DNA of 64,000 nt, taken from contig NZ_JACCFG010000006.1 of NCBI RefSeq assembly GCF_013416555.1, forward strand, positions 1-64,000, given 5' to 3'. The notes under the pieces are model-generated. The model saw nothing but the letters and a program-made list of their open reading frames with translations. It had not been told where the DNA came from and did no database searches. This document shows positions 1-9,700 of this stretch, piece by piece (positions within the stretch are counted from its first letter, which is position 1; each line of letters opens with the position of its first letter). The position numbers and the translations under genes are program-made. This DNA is from Sphingomonas sp. R-74633. Its GTDB lineage: Bacteria; Pseudomonadota; Alphaproteobacteria; Sphingomonadales; Sphingomonadaceae.

Positions 1-37
1 CGGGATCAAAACCCATTCACAATGCACACCCGTTTGG

Positions 38-114
<77 letters not shown>

Positions 115-132
115 ACGCGCCGATGAAAAATA

Positions 133-164
133 CCCCGCAAGTCTAACGACTTAGCGGGGTTTTT
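133..164 (+). terminator. Intrinsic terminator after tRNA-fMet
   Basis: CCCCGC-AAGTC pairs with GACTT-a-GCGGGG around a TAAC loop and is followed directly by TTTTT. It sits immediately after the initiator tRNA, so it most likely ends that transcript. Confidence 0.85.
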
Positions 165-275
165 CTTTGTCTATCGACCCTAAACGGCGCGAATTTTCCG
201 ACGCTTCCGACGTCGGAATTCCGACGGACACGCCCCTTCCAACACCCGTCAGTCCGCACAGGACCGGCGGGTTTT

Positions 276-1181
276 TTATTGCCCGCAGAGGATCGAACGG
301 GCGATGAAATCCGATGATGCCGCGCGTTCCGCTTCGGCCTCGACTTCGATCCAGGCGCGGAAGGCCTGGATCTTGCGGCTGCCCTGGCGCCCCGATGGCC
401 AGGCGAGCCAGAAGCTGCGCCCGTCGCCCACCACCAGATCATGCGCCGGCACCAGCCGGCCAGCTTCGAGCTCGGCGCGAAACAGGATCGGCGAACCGAT
501 CGTGATGCCGTGCCCGGCGATGGCGGCTGCAGCGTCGAGATGCTCGTCCGCGAGCGCGATGCCGAAATGCTGCGGCACCGGGCGGCCGAGTGCAGCGAAC
601 CACCTGGTCCACCAGTCGGGGCGGCCGAGCAGCGGTGCGGACTCGAGGTCGACGCCGGCGAGTGCGGGCGGGCAGAGCGGCAGGAAGATGCTCGGCAAGA
701 GCGGCGCGGTACGCAGCCCCGGCCATTGGCCATGGCCGTTGCGGATAGCGGCGTCGACATGCCCCGCGGCGAGATCGCGTGGTTCGGGTGACAGGTCGAG
801 CTCGATCGCGATCTCGGGATGTGCCGCACGGAAGCGTCCGAGCCGCGGGATCAGCCAGCTTGTCCCGAAGGTCGGCAGCGCGGAAAGCACCAGCCGGCCC
901 TCGTCGATCGCCGCGGCCCGCATGAAGCTGCCGCGCAGCGCGTCAAAGGCCTGGATCGTGGTGCCGGCGATCTCGCGCCCCGCCTCGGTCAGCACGACGC
1001 GGTGGGCGAAGCGGCGGAACAAGGGCACGCCGGTCTGCCGCTCGAGCTGGCGGATGTGATAGCTGACCGAGGCCGAGGTGGTGCCGAGCTCGCGCGCCGC
1101 CGCGGCGAAGCTGCCGAGCCGCGCGGCCGCCTCGAACGCGCCGATCGCTGCCAGCGAGGGAAGACGGGGCTGCTCGACCAT
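276..1181 (-). CDS. LysR-family transcriptional regulator (GcvA-like)
   Basis: The 301-residue product has the LysR layout: an N-terminal winged helix-turn-helix (about residues 5-65, with LGSFAAAARELGTTSASVSY and LFRRFAHRVVLTEAG) followed by a periplasmic-binding-protein-like effector domain. The length is normal for the family. I chose the ATG at 1181 because it places the HTH about seven residues from the N-terminus; an in-frame upstream extension encodes low-complexity Arg/Ala sequence. It is divergent from the small secreted-protein gene at 1274, so that gene is the first candidate target. The inducer cannot be read from sequence. Confidence 0.9.
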   Translation of the reverse strand: MVEQPRLPSLAAIGAFEAAARLGSFAAAARELGTTSASVSYHIRQLERQTGVPLFRRFAHRVVLTEAGREIAGTTIQAFDALRGSFMRAAAIDEGRLVLSALPTFGTSWLIPRLGRFRAAHPEIAIELDLSPEPRDLAAGHVDAAIRNGHGQWPGLRTAPLLPSIFLPLCPPALAGVDLESAPLLGRPDWWTRWFAALGRPVPQHFGIALADEHLDAAAAIAGHGITIGSPILFRAELEAGRLVPAHDLVVGDGRSFWLAWPSGRQGSRKIQAFRAWIEVEAEAERAASSDFIARSILCGQ

Positions 1182-1273
1182 AAGTGTGCCTTGCCCTGTA
1201 GCAGCAATTGCCGCGTGGCGCACGCCGGACGGGCGGGCGAGGTTGGCGGCGTTCTCAAAGAGGGGAGACGTGC

Positions 1274-1831
1274 ATGATCTCGCGCATCCTGGCCGCCCTG
1301 GCGCTCGTCGCCGCCACGCCCGCGCTGACCGGCGCCACGCCACCGCAGCAACAGGCGCAGCGCGACGGCGCGCATGACTTTGATTTCCTGATCGGCAACT
1401 GGAAGGCGCATGTTCGCCGCCTGCCCGACCGGCTCGTCGGCTCGACCAAATGGATCGAGTATGACGGCATCTCCAATCACCAGAAGCTGCTCGATACCAA
1501 TGCGAATTTCGAGGAGTTCGACGTCCGCACCGCCGACGGTACCGGACGGATCAAGGCGCAGACGCTGCGGCTCTACGATCCCAAGACGCGGCAATGGGCG
1601 ATCTATGGGATCGACCTCGATGCCGGCCAGCTGCCGATGCCGGCGACGGTGGGCCAATTCAACGGCAAGCGCGGCGAATTCTACGACATGGAGCCGTGGA
1701 AGGGGCGGATGATCCTGGTCCGCTTCGTCTGGGAAGATCTGGGCCCCAAGGCGGCGCGGATGACTCAGTCCTTTTCCGCCGATGGCGGCAAGAGCTGGGA
1801 AGCCAACTGGATTTGCGAGCTGACACGCTAG
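1274..1831 (+). CDS. Secreted DUF1579-like protein
   Basis: The 185-residue product begins with a clear Sec signal peptide (MISRILAALALVAATPALTG), so it is exported. The mature part starts with HDFDFLIGNWKAHVRRL, a phrase typical of small lipocalin-like or DUF1579-type beta-barrel proteins, and is rich in Trp and aromatic residues in alternating strands (for example KWIEYDG and RQWAIYGIDL). A GAGGGGAG ribosome binding site lies just upstream of the ATG. It is transcribed away from the LysR gene. The biochemical role is unknown; the family assignment is from recalled sequence style only. Confidence 0.7.
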   Translation: MISRILAALALVAATPALTGATPPQQQAQRDGAHDFDFLIGNWKAHVRRLPDRLVGSTKWIEYDGISNHQKLLDTNANFEEFDVRTADGTGRIKAQTLRLYDPKTRQWAIYGIDLDAGQLPMPATVGQFNGKRGEFYDMEPWKGRMILVRFVWEDLGPKAARMTQSFSADGGKSWEANWICELTR

Positions 1832-1884
1832 AGTCGCGGCTTCACCGTTGACAGCAGCGCCCCCGCACGGCTTTCTCCGCGGCG

Positions 1885-2700
1885 ATGAAGCGCATTATCC
1901 TCGCAGTCGTCGCCCTGGCCGTGATCGCGGTCGGCGTGTGGTTCTTCTTCCTGCGGGCCAGCGGGGTGCCGGTCTATGCGGTGAACATCGCGGCGACGCA
2001 CCCGCACGATCCGACGGCGTTCACCGAAGGCCTCTTCTTCAAGGACGGTGCGCTCTACGAGAGCACGGGCGAGGCGGGCACTTCCTATATCCGCAAGGTC
2101 GATCCGGCGACCGGCAAGGTGCTCCAGCAGGTCGATCTGCCCGCACCCTATTTCGGCGAGGGCGTCGTTGCGTTCGGCGACAAGCTCTACCAGGTCACCT
2201 GGCAGGACAAGACCGGCTTCACCTACAGCCTCAAGGACTTCGCGCTCGGCGACACCTTCTCCTATACCGGGGAAGGCTGGGGCATGACGCAGAACGGCAA
2301 GAACATCATCCTGTCGGACGGCACGCCCGAGCTGCGCTTCCTCGATCCCAAGACGATGCAGGTCGCGTCGACGCTGAAGGTGACCGCCAATGGCTGTCCG
2401 GTCGCGAAGCTCAACGAGCTCGAATGGGTGGACGGCGAGATCTGGGCGAACATCTGGCAGACCAACCTGATCGCACGGATCGATCCTGCGACGGGCAATG
2501 TGAAGAGCTTCCTCGACGTGAGCACGCTTGGCCCGAAGACCGACGATCCCGACGTGGTGCCCAACGGCATCGCCTATGACGCCGCGACGAAGCGCGTGTT
2601 CGTAGTCGGCAAGCGCTGGCCGCAGCTGTTTGAAGTGAAGCAGGGCGCCGCGGTGAATGACAATGCCCAGGCGACGCAGCTGACCACCTGCAGCAAGTGA
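1885..2700 (+). CDS. Glutaminyl-peptide cyclotransferase (plant/bacterial type)
   Basis: The 271-residue protein has an N-terminal membrane anchor or signal (MKRIILAVVALAVIAVGVWF) followed by a beta-propeller typical of plant-type glutaminyl cyclases (COG3823). Diagnostic phrases are HDPTAFTEGL, YESTGEAGTSYIRKVD, LNELEWVDGEIWANIWQT and VPNGIAYD. The enzyme converts N-terminal glutamine of exported peptides into pyroglutamate. The topology suggests periplasmic action. It follows the DUF1579-like gene by about 50 bp and may be cotranscribed with it. Confidence 0.88.
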   Translation: MKRIILAVVALAVIAVGVWFFFLRASGVPVYAVNIAATHPHDPTAFTEGLFFKDGALYESTGEAGTSYIRKVDPATGKVLQQVDLPAPYFGEGVVAFGDKLYQVTWQDKTGFTYSLKDFALGDTFSYTGEGWGMTQNGKNIILSDGTPELRFLDPKTMQVASTLKVTANGCPVAKLNELEWVDGEIWANIWQTNLIARIDPATGNVKSFLDVSTLGPKTDDPDVVPNGIAYDAATKRVFVVGKRWPQLFEVKQGAAVNDNAQATQLTTCSK

Positions 2701-2970
2701 CCCGGTTCCCGCGGAAGCGGGTGGCGGGTCCTACAGCTTAGATCCGCGCGACTCGGCAAAGTATACGAAGTACAGGCCAAAAGCGGCTTTCGCGGGCGCT
2801 TGGCTTGACTCAATTCGGGGAAACGGCGCGCGTCTCGCAACATCCTTGCGTGCGCGGGATCCTATCTTTCCAACAAGTCAAAGAGCGGCCGGGTGGCTAA
2901 CCCGACCGCGCAAGCCAAGCAGGCGAAATCCTACATTGCAAGGGGAAGTGCGCCTCCGCGCGGAGGACTG

Positions 2971-3450
2971 TCAGCCCTGCACCCAGCCGACCTTCGGATC
3001 GTCGAAGTCGACCACGTCGCGCAGCTCCCAGACATTGGCATAGCCGTATCCGACCAGATTGATGAAGGTCTGGATGTTGAGCGCGAGCGGGGCCGATTTG
3101 AGCGGCACCGGCGTGCGGTGGTTCGAGAAATTATTGTTGCAGTAGATGAGGATCGGGCGGTCGCGGTTCGGGCCGACCGCGGCCGCCAGCGCTTCCGCAG
3201 TGAAATCGGTGAAGGGCAGGTTGACGGCGCCCGCGATATGGCCGCGCGCGAACGCGTCCTTCGAGCGGGCATCGAGTAGCAGCGCCCCCTTCTCGGCGGC
3301 CTTGGCCTGGAAGCGATCGAAGGGGAGCAGCCGCTTGGCGCGCAGCGTCCGCACGTCGCGGGTGAGCGTGGCGAAGCCGGCATAGTCGATCTGTGGATTG
3401 GCGGGCGGATCCTGCGGCGCGGCGAAGAGCAGGGCGACGGCGAGCAGCAT
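2971..3450 (-). CDS. Secreted rhodanese-like domain protein
   Basis: The 159-residue product has a very short N-terminal hydrophobic segment (MLLAVALLFAAP) and then a single rhodanese domain. The CH2A-like motif DARSKDAFARGHIAGAVNLP is clear, and the active-site loop contains a cysteine in LIYCNNNFSNH. The loop lacks the usual CxxGxR pattern, so classical thiosulfate sulfurtransferase activity is doubtful. The C-terminal VGYGYANVWELRDVVDFD fits the end of the fold. It stands alone on the minus strand, divergent from the permease gene, with about 270 bp of unassigned sequence on its 3' side (2701-2970). Confidence 0.8.
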   Translation of the reverse strand: MLLAVALLFAAPQDPPANPQIDYAGFATLTRDVRTLRAKRLLPFDRFQAKAAEKGALLLDARSKDAFARGHIAGAVNLPFTDFTAEALAAAVGPNRDRPILIYCNNNFSNHRTPVPLKSAPLALNIQTFINLVGYGYANVWELRDVVDFDDPKVGWVQG

Positions 3451-3514
3451 GGGCGTTCCTCACACGGGTTCGGATGCGGAATGATCTGGCTGAGCACCTG
3501 CATGAAAGCTGAAT

Positions 3515-3613
3515 GCTCCCCGGCGAAGGCCGGGGTCCAGTATCGGCGCACTGGGTTAGGCGTGGAAACCTCTCGAACGACTTGCAACTGGGCCCCGGCC
3601 TTCGCCGGGGAGC
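3515..3613. repeat. Dispersed palindromic repeat, type A, copy 1
   Basis: Two arms form a long inverted repeat: GCTCCCCGGCGAAGGCCGGG at 3515-3534 extending through TCCAGT, and the complement ending GCCTTCGCCGGGGAGC at 3598-3613. Each arm is itself a small hairpin (CCCCGGC-GAAG-GCCGGGG). The same element recurs at 21334-21411. It resembles a REP/MITE-like intergenic element. No coding content was seen. Confidence 0.85.
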
Positions 3614-3710
3614 AGAATGGTGTTTGGGGACAGGGGAAGAACGGCGAAACAAAGTTGCGTGCGCGTCGCGCGGCGCTACACCTCTTGCCCAAAGAGAGAG
3701 GGGAGTTTCG

Positions 3711-5126
3711 ATGTCCAGCCTGTTCCGGTTGAAGCAGATCGTCGCCGAGGAGGACCGGCCGCCCGAGCACCGGCTCGCGCGCACGCTTTCCTGGCCGCAT
3801 CTCGTGGCACTGGGCGTGGGCGCGATCGTCGGGACCGGTATCCTCACGCTGATCGGCGTCGGCGCGGACCGGGCCGGGCCGGCGGTGATCCTGTCCTTTG
3901 TGGTGGCGGGTGCGATCTGCGCCTGTGCCGCGCTGGCCTATGCCGAGCTCGCGACGATGATCCCGACCTCGGGCAGCGCCTATACCTATAGCTATGCCTC
4001 GCTGGGCGAGATCGTCGCCTGGGTGGTCGGATGGAGCCTGCTCGCCGAATATACCTTGGTGGTGGCGACCGTCGCAGTGGGCTGGTCCGGCTATGCCACG
4101 CCGTTCCTGACCAGCATGGGCGTGCCCGCCGAACTGACCCACGGCCCGCAGATGCTGGGCTGGCAAATTGCACATTGGGGCGTGAACGTGCCGGCGCTGT
4201 TCGTGGTTTGGCTGGTCTCGGGCCTGCTGATCGTCGGCACGCGCGAGAGCGCCACGCTCAATGCAATCCTGGTGGTGGTGAAGCTGATCGCGCTCGCCGT
4301 GTTCGTCGCGGTGGCCTTGCCCTATTTCGACGCCGCGAACTTCCAGCCCTTCGCCCCGTTCGGCTTCACCAAGCACATGACCGAGGGCGGGGTGGAGCGC
4401 GGGGTGATGGCCGCGTCGGCGATCATCTTCTTCGCTTTTTACGGCTTCGATGCGATCTCGACAGCGGCGGAGGAAGCCAAGAATCCTGGCCGCGACCTGG
4501 CAATCGGCATCGTCGGGTCAATGATCGCCTGCGTGGCGATCTACATGATCGTCGCGGTCGCCGCGGTCGGCGCGCTCAGCTACACGCGCTTCGCCGACAG
4601 CCCCGAGCCGCTGGCGCTGATCCTGCGCGAGATCGGCCAGCCGGGCGTTGCCAAATTCCTGGCGCTGAGCGCGATCATCGCGCTGCCCACGGTGATCCTG
4701 GGCTTCCTGTTCGGCCAGAGCCGGATCTTCTTCGTGATGGCGCGCGACGGCATGCTGCCCAAGCGCCTCGCCAAGGTCTCGAAGCGCGGCACGCCGGTGC
4801 GGATCACGATCTTCACCGCCTGCGTGGTGAGCATCTTTGCCGCCTTCCTGCCGATCGACGAGATCGCGGCGCTGGCCAATGCCGGTACGCTGCTCGCCTT
4901 CGCCGCCGTGGGACTGTGCCTGCTCGTGCTGCGCCGCCGTTCGCCCGACGCGCCGCGCCCGTTCCGCACGCCGGCGCCGTGGCTGGTCGGGCTCGGGGCG
5001 ATCTTCGGCTGCGCCTATCTGTTCATCAGCCTGCCCGAGCGCACGCAGATCTGGTTCGGCTGCTGGAACCTCTTGGGTTTGGTCGTCTACTTCGCCTATG
5101 CCCGCCGCAACGCAGCAAAGGGGTAA
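3711..5126 (+). CDS. APC-superfamily amino acid permease (cationic-type)
   Basis: The 471-residue integral membrane protein has about 12-13 hydrophobic helices. The N-terminus MSSLFRLKQIVAEEDRPPEH precedes the first transmembrane segment with the APC signature GVGAIVGTGILTLIGVGADR; FYGFDAISTAAEEAKNPGRD is the conserved helix-8 region of the cationic amino acid transporter group. The start at 3711 is supported by a GAGAGGGGAG ribosome binding site and by excluding the upstream palindromic repeat. It is followed after 3 bp by MTA phosphorylase, so the two are probably one operon, perhaps linking amino acid uptake with methionine salvage. Exact substrate not determinable. Confidence 0.9.
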   Translation: MSSLFRLKQIVAEEDRPPEHRLARTLSWPHLVALGVGAIVGTGILTLIGVGADRAGPAVILSFVVAGAICACAALAYAELATMIPTSGSAYTYSYASLGEIVAWVVGWSLLAEYTLVVATVAVGWSGYATPFLTSMGVPAELTHGPQMLGWQIAHWGVNVPALFVVWLVSGLLIVGTRESATLNAILVVVKLIALAVFVAVALPYFDAANFQPFAPFGFTKHMTEGGVERGVMAASAIIFFAFYGFDAISTAAEEAKNPGRDLAIGIVGSMIACVAIYMIVAVAAVGALSYTRFADSPEPLALILREIGQPGVAKFLALSAIIALPTVILGFLFGQSRIFFVMARDGMLPKRLAKVSKRGTPVRITIFTACVVSIFAAFLPIDEIAALANAGTLLAFAAVGLCLLVLRRRSPDAPRPFRTPAPWLVGLGAIFGCAYLFISLPERTQIWFGCWNLLGLVVYFAYARRNAAKG

Positions 5127-5129
5127 GGC

Positions 5130-5999
5130 ATGTCGGGCTGGACGATCGGGATCATCGGCGGATCGGGTCTCTATGATGTCGAAGGCATCGAGGGCGGCGA
5201 ATGGATCTCGACCGAGAGCCCCTGGGGCAAGCCTTCCGACGATTGCTTCGTCGGGCGCGTCGGCCATGTCCGCGTGGTGTTCCTGCCGCGCCATGGCCGC
5301 GGCCACCGCGTCTCGCCGAGCGACCTGAACGTCCGCGCCAATATCGACGTGCTGAAGCGCCTGGGCGTGACCGACGTGCTCGCGATCTCCTCGGTCGGCA
5401 GCCTGGCCGAGGAGCGCGCGCCGGGCACCTTCACGATCGCCGACCAGTTCATCGACCGGACCAAGGGCCGGCCTTCGAGCTTCTTCGGCGAGGGCATGGT
5501 CGCGCATGTCTCGATGGCCGATCCGGTCTGCCCGCGGCTTTCGGCACTGGCGGCGGATGCGGCCAAGGCAGCCGGAGCGACCACGCATGTCGGCGGCACC
5601 TATCTGGCGATGGAAGGCCCGCAATTCTCGACCCGCGCCGAGAGCCATCTCTACCGCAGTTGGGGCTGCCACATCATCGGCATGACCGGGATGCCCGAGG
5701 CCAAGCTGTGCCGTGAGGCCGAGCTGCCTTATGCGCTGGTCGGCATGGTCACCGACTATGATTGCTGGCGCGAAGGCGAAGAGGCGGTGGACGTTGCCAC
5801 GGTGATCGCCCAGCTCGGCACCAATGCCGACAAGGCGCGCAAGCTGGTGATGAACCTGCTCACTGCGCTGCCCGAGGAGCGCCCGGCCTCGCCGATCGAC
5901 ACCTGCCTCGATTTCGCGCTGATCACGGCCTCGAGCGCCCGCGATCCGCATCTGCTGCGCAAGCTCGACGCCGTCGCCGGCCGCGCCCTCTCCAACTAA
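5130..5999 (+). CDS. mtnP: S-methyl-5'-thioadenosine phosphorylase
   Basis: The 289-residue cytosolic enzyme cleaves 5'-methylthioadenosine with phosphate to adenine and methylthioribose-1-phosphate in methionine salvage. Family features are the N-terminal phosphate loop IGIIGGSGLYDVEG, FLPRHGRGHRVSPSDLNVRAN, the purine-nucleoside phosphorylase core AISSVGSLAEE, the TYLAMEGPQFSTRAES signature and GMTGMPEAKLCREAELPYAL. Length matches the family. It starts 3 bp after the permease and is followed 9 bp later by the FKBP gene, so the three are probably cotranscribed. Confidence 0.95.
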   Translation: MSGWTIGIIGGSGLYDVEGIEGGEWISTESPWGKPSDDCFVGRVGHVRVVFLPRHGRGHRVSPSDLNVRANIDVLKRLGVTDVLAISSVGSLAEERAPGTFTIADQFIDRTKGRPSSFFGEGMVAHVSMADPVCPRLSALAADAAKAAGATTHVGGTYLAMEGPQFSTRAESHLYRSWGCHIIGMTGMPEAKLCREAELPYALVGMVTDYDCWREGEEAVDVATVIAQLGTNADKARKLVMNLLTALPEERPASPIDTCLDFALITASSARDPHLLRKLDAVAGRALSN

Positions 6000-6008
6000 G
6001 GACCCTAT

Positions 6009-6482
6009 ATGTCGTTTCTTGCTGCCCTTGCCCTGCTCGCCGCCCAGGATCAGGACGCGCCCGCGCCCGACCGTTCGCAGGACATGGCCTGGCAGAGCCA
6101 GCAGATGCTCGCGCTGGCCAAGCTCAACGGTGCCGATGGCTGGCACAGCACGCCCGAGGGACTGCGCTGGCGCCGGGTGAAGGGCGACGGCACGGGCAAG
6201 CACCCGACCGTGGCCGACACGGTGACGCTGCACTATGCCGGCACCTTCATCGACGGCGAGAAGTTCGACAGCTCGTACGACCGCGGCGAGCCGGCGACGT
6301 TTCCGCTCGGCAGGCTGATCAAGGGCTGGCAGGTCGCCGTGCCGCTGATGGGCGTGGGCGATGTCTTCGAAATCGCGATCCCGGCCAATCTTGGTTACGG
6401 CTTCACCGGCAAGGGCCCGATTCCGGGCGGCGCGACTCTGCTGTTCAAGATCGAGCTGATCGACATTCCCGCAGCGGGCTAA
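6009..6482 (+). CDS. FKBP-type peptidyl-prolyl cis-trans isomerase
   Basis: The 157-residue product has a short hydrophobic N-terminus (MSFLAALALLAAQ) suggesting export, a helical linker, then an FKBP domain from about residue 55 to the end. Diagnostic pieces are VTLHYAGTFIDGEKFDSSYD, LIKGWQVAVPLMGVGD and LGYGFTGKGPIPGGATLLFKIEL, which carry the conserved aromatic active-site residues. It catalyses proline isomerisation, probably in the periplasm. It follows mtnP by 9 bp and is trailed by a GC-rich hairpin. Confidence 0.9.
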   Translation: MSFLAALALLAAQDQDAPAPDRSQDMAWQSQQMLALAKLNGADGWHSTPEGLRWRRVKGDGTGKHPTVADTVTLHYAGTFIDGEKFDSSYDRGEPATFPLGRLIKGWQVAVPLMGVGDVFEIAIPANLGYGFTGKGPIPGGATLLFKIELIDIPAAG

Positions 6483-6513
6483 GCCGCCTTCCGGCAGTTT
6501 CGGAAATATTTCA

Positions 6514-6552
6514 GCCCCGCGATCGGCGTTTCCAATGCCGGCCGCGGGGCTA
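6514..6552 (+). terminator. Probable terminator hairpin after FKBP gene
   Basis: AGCCCCGCG at 6514-6522 pairs perfectly with CGCGGGGCT at 6544-6552, with further pairing CGGC/GCCG inside. The downstream tract ACGTATTTT is only weakly T-rich, so termination strength is uncertain. Confidence 0.5.
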
Positions 6553-6790
6553 CGTATTTTCCCGTGGTTCAATGCCGCTTTTGGGAAGAGCAGGCTCCGC
6601 CTGCGCCTCGGAAACGGCGTGTTGCCTTTGTGGCACACCGCCCGATAAATATTTCCAAATATCTCTGAGAATGTTTCCGCTTCTTTACAACCGATGCGGA
6701 GTAAAACACCCTGCGCCCAGAGAGGCTTTCCCGGGGGAGAGTCCGCTCGACATCAACCGGACAAAAGTCCGGAGAGCGAAGGGAAATTTC
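6553..6790 (+). other. Leader/promoter region of the TonB receptor gene
   Basis: The roughly 300-bp interval between the FKBP gene and the receptor holds the hairpin described at 6514-6552 and then about 240 bp without a credible ORF. It includes an AT-richer stretch around 6645-6690 (for example ATAAATATTTCCAAATATCT) that could carry the promoter. No sigma-factor consensus can be assigned confidently. Confidence 0.4.
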
Positions 6791-9700
6791 ATGCTGCATC
6801 CGAAAACCAATCTGCGGCATCTTGCCCGCAGCGCGGCGCCGCTGGCGCTTGCGCTCGGCATGATCGCCGCGCCGGCTTATGCGCAGACCGCGCCTGCCGA
6901 CGCACCGCAGGACAAGCCTGCCGCCGAAGAGGGCGATTCGATCGTCGTCACCGGCTCGCTGCTGCGCCGTACCGACACCGAGACGCCATCGCCGGTCACC
7001 GTGCTGACGTCGGACTCGCTGGCCAAGGCCGGCATCACCACGATGAGCGACGCGATCCGCTCGATCTCGGCCGACAGCGCCGGCTCGATCGGCACCGGTT
7101 TCCAGACCGGCTTCTCGGCGGGCGGCTCGGCCGTGTCGCTGCGCGGCCTGGGCGTCTCCTCGACGCTGGTCCTGGTCGATGGCCTGCGCTCGACCAACTT
7201 CCCGATCAACGATGACGGGCACAACGCCTATGTCGACCTGAACTCGCTTCCGTTCAGCCTGGTCGACCGCGTCGAAGTCCTGAAGGACGGCGCTTCGTCG
7301 ACCTATGGCGCGGATGCGATCGGCGGCGTGGTCAACATCATCCTCAAGAAGCAGTTCAACGGCATTGCCGGTACCGTCGAGGGCGGCGCGTCCGAACAGG
7401 GCGATGCCGGCCATATCCGCGCGGACCTTACCGCGGGCTTCGGCGACTATGAGAAGACGGGCTTCAACTTCTACATCAACGGCGAATATCAGCGCGACGA
7501 CCGCGTCTCGAACCATGATCGCGGCTTCCCGTATAACACGCAGGATCTGACCCCGATCGGCGGCATCGACAACAACACCGCCGACAGCGGCCTGACCGTC
7601 AACACGCCGACTGCCTATGTCGTCCGCACGACGCAGGGCGATCTCAACAACCCGCTGAGCGGCGGCACCGCGGTCACCAACGACCCGGGCCAGACCTATG
7701 CAACCTATACCGCGCTCGGCATCGCCAATTGCGCGCGCCCGACCTACGCGGTCACCACCGGTGCCGCGCGCGGCGTCGGCTGCCCCTATGACCTGACCGA
7801 CCTGTATCGCCAGATCCAGCCGCTGCAGGAGCGCTATTCGGTCAACGGCCGGCTGAGCGTCCGGCTGAGCGACAATATCGAAGGCTATCTGACCGGCAGC
7901 TTCAGCCGCAGCTATGTCTCGATCACCAGCGCCTTCCCGTCGGCCATCCGCCAGACTCAGCCGTTCGGCGGCAGCCCGCTCGTCGCGACGAGCAATCCGG
8001 GCGTCGTTCTCCCCTATTTCGTCTGCTCGGCGGGAACGAACTGCGCCACGGCGACGGATCGGCGCCTGAACCCGAACAACCCCTATGCCACCAACGCGGC
8101 CGCAACGCCGGCGATCGCGGCAGCCAACGCCGCGCGCATCTACTATCTGTTCGGCGACATCCCGGGCGGCAGCGAGCGCACCAACGACGTGTACCGCTTC
8201 TCCGGGGGCCTCAATGGCAGCTTTGCGAACGACAGCTGGCGCTGGCGGGTCGAGGGCGTCTATGCCCGCGACAATCTGGAGATCACCCAGCACGGCCTGA
8301 TCAACATCGCGGCACTGCGCACGGCGATCAACACGGGCTCCTACAACTTCGTCAATCCGAGCCAGAACACCCAGGCGGTTCGCAGCGCCCTGGCGCCGGA
8401 CAAGACCACGCCGTCCTATTCGGAAATGTATTCGGCCGACGCGTCGATCACCGGCGAGCTGGCGCAGCTGGCGGGCGGTCCGCTGCAGCTCGCAGTGGGT
8501 GGCCAGGTGCGGCATGAAACGCTGGAGAACAACAACCAGAACGCTGCGCTCGATACCTATGGCCTGACCACCTCCTCGGCTTTCGGCTCGCATACCGTCT
8601 ATGCGGCCTTCGCCGAGCTCGATGCGCCGCTGCTGAAGTCGCTCGATCTCAACCTGTCGGGTCGCTATGACCATTATTCGGAAGGCTATGGCCGCTTCTC
8701 GCCGAAGGTGGGCATCAAGTTCACTCCGATCCGCGAGTTCGCGATCCGCGGTACCTATTCGCAGGGCTTCCGCGCCCCGACCTTCGCCGAGGCCGGTCCC
8801 CGCAGCCAATATGCCGGCTTCGTGACGATCACGCCGCCGGGCGCGTTCTGCGCGCAGCATGGCGGCACCAACAATGCCGGCTCGTGCTCGAACGGCGGCA
8901 ACCCGTACAACTTCCAATATTCGGTGGGCCGCGGCTTTGCGGGCAATCCGAACCTCGAGCCTGAAAAGTCGCGCAGCTTCACCGCCGGCGCGATCTTCCA
9001 GCCGGCGAAGTGGTTCAGCGCCACGGTCGACTATTACAATGTGAAGAAGACCAACCTGGTGGCGAACGGCCCGCTCGCCGGCGCCGCGATCAACGCCTAC
9101 TACTCGGTCGCCGGCAACAGCTATCCGTCGGCAGCCGCAGCATCGGCAGCGGGCTGCGCCGCGGTGGCAGCGGTCGGGGCAGGCTATTCGTGCAACCTGA
9201 TCGACGGCGTCGATCCGCTGTTCCCGAACGCATTGCCGCGCGTGCTGATCGTCAACGCGCCGTTCGTGAACGTGAACTCGGACACGACCGAGGGCCTCGA
9301 CTTCTCGGCGACGCTCTCGACCAAGTTCGGCGGCGGGGTGAAGTTCACCAGCCGTGTCGAGGCAACCTATGTGCTGCGCTACGACCGCGACACGGCGGCG
9401 GGCATCCAGCGCTTCGCCGGCAGCTTCGGTCCCTACGACCTGTCGTCGGGCAATGGCACGCCGCGCATCCGCGGCAACTGGCAGAACACGCTCGACTTCG
9501 GCAACTACACGATCAGCGCGACGACCTATTATGTCGGGCGGATCAAGGAAGTCTCGACCGACCAGGGCAATTTGTCCACGTCGTGCGCGGCGAACCTGTA
9601 CAAGGTGCCGGCGTCGGCGCCGGGCTATGAGAAGTTCTGCTACGTCAACAGCTTCATCAATGTTGACCTCAACCAGACCTTCCGCGTGAACGACCAGTTC

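Noticed and set aside
5762..6790. In-frame upstream extension of the 6791 TonB receptor, giving a 1362-residue open frame
   Set aside because: It runs through mtnP and the FKBP gene in another frame; the signal peptide starts at 6791, so the extension is not coding.
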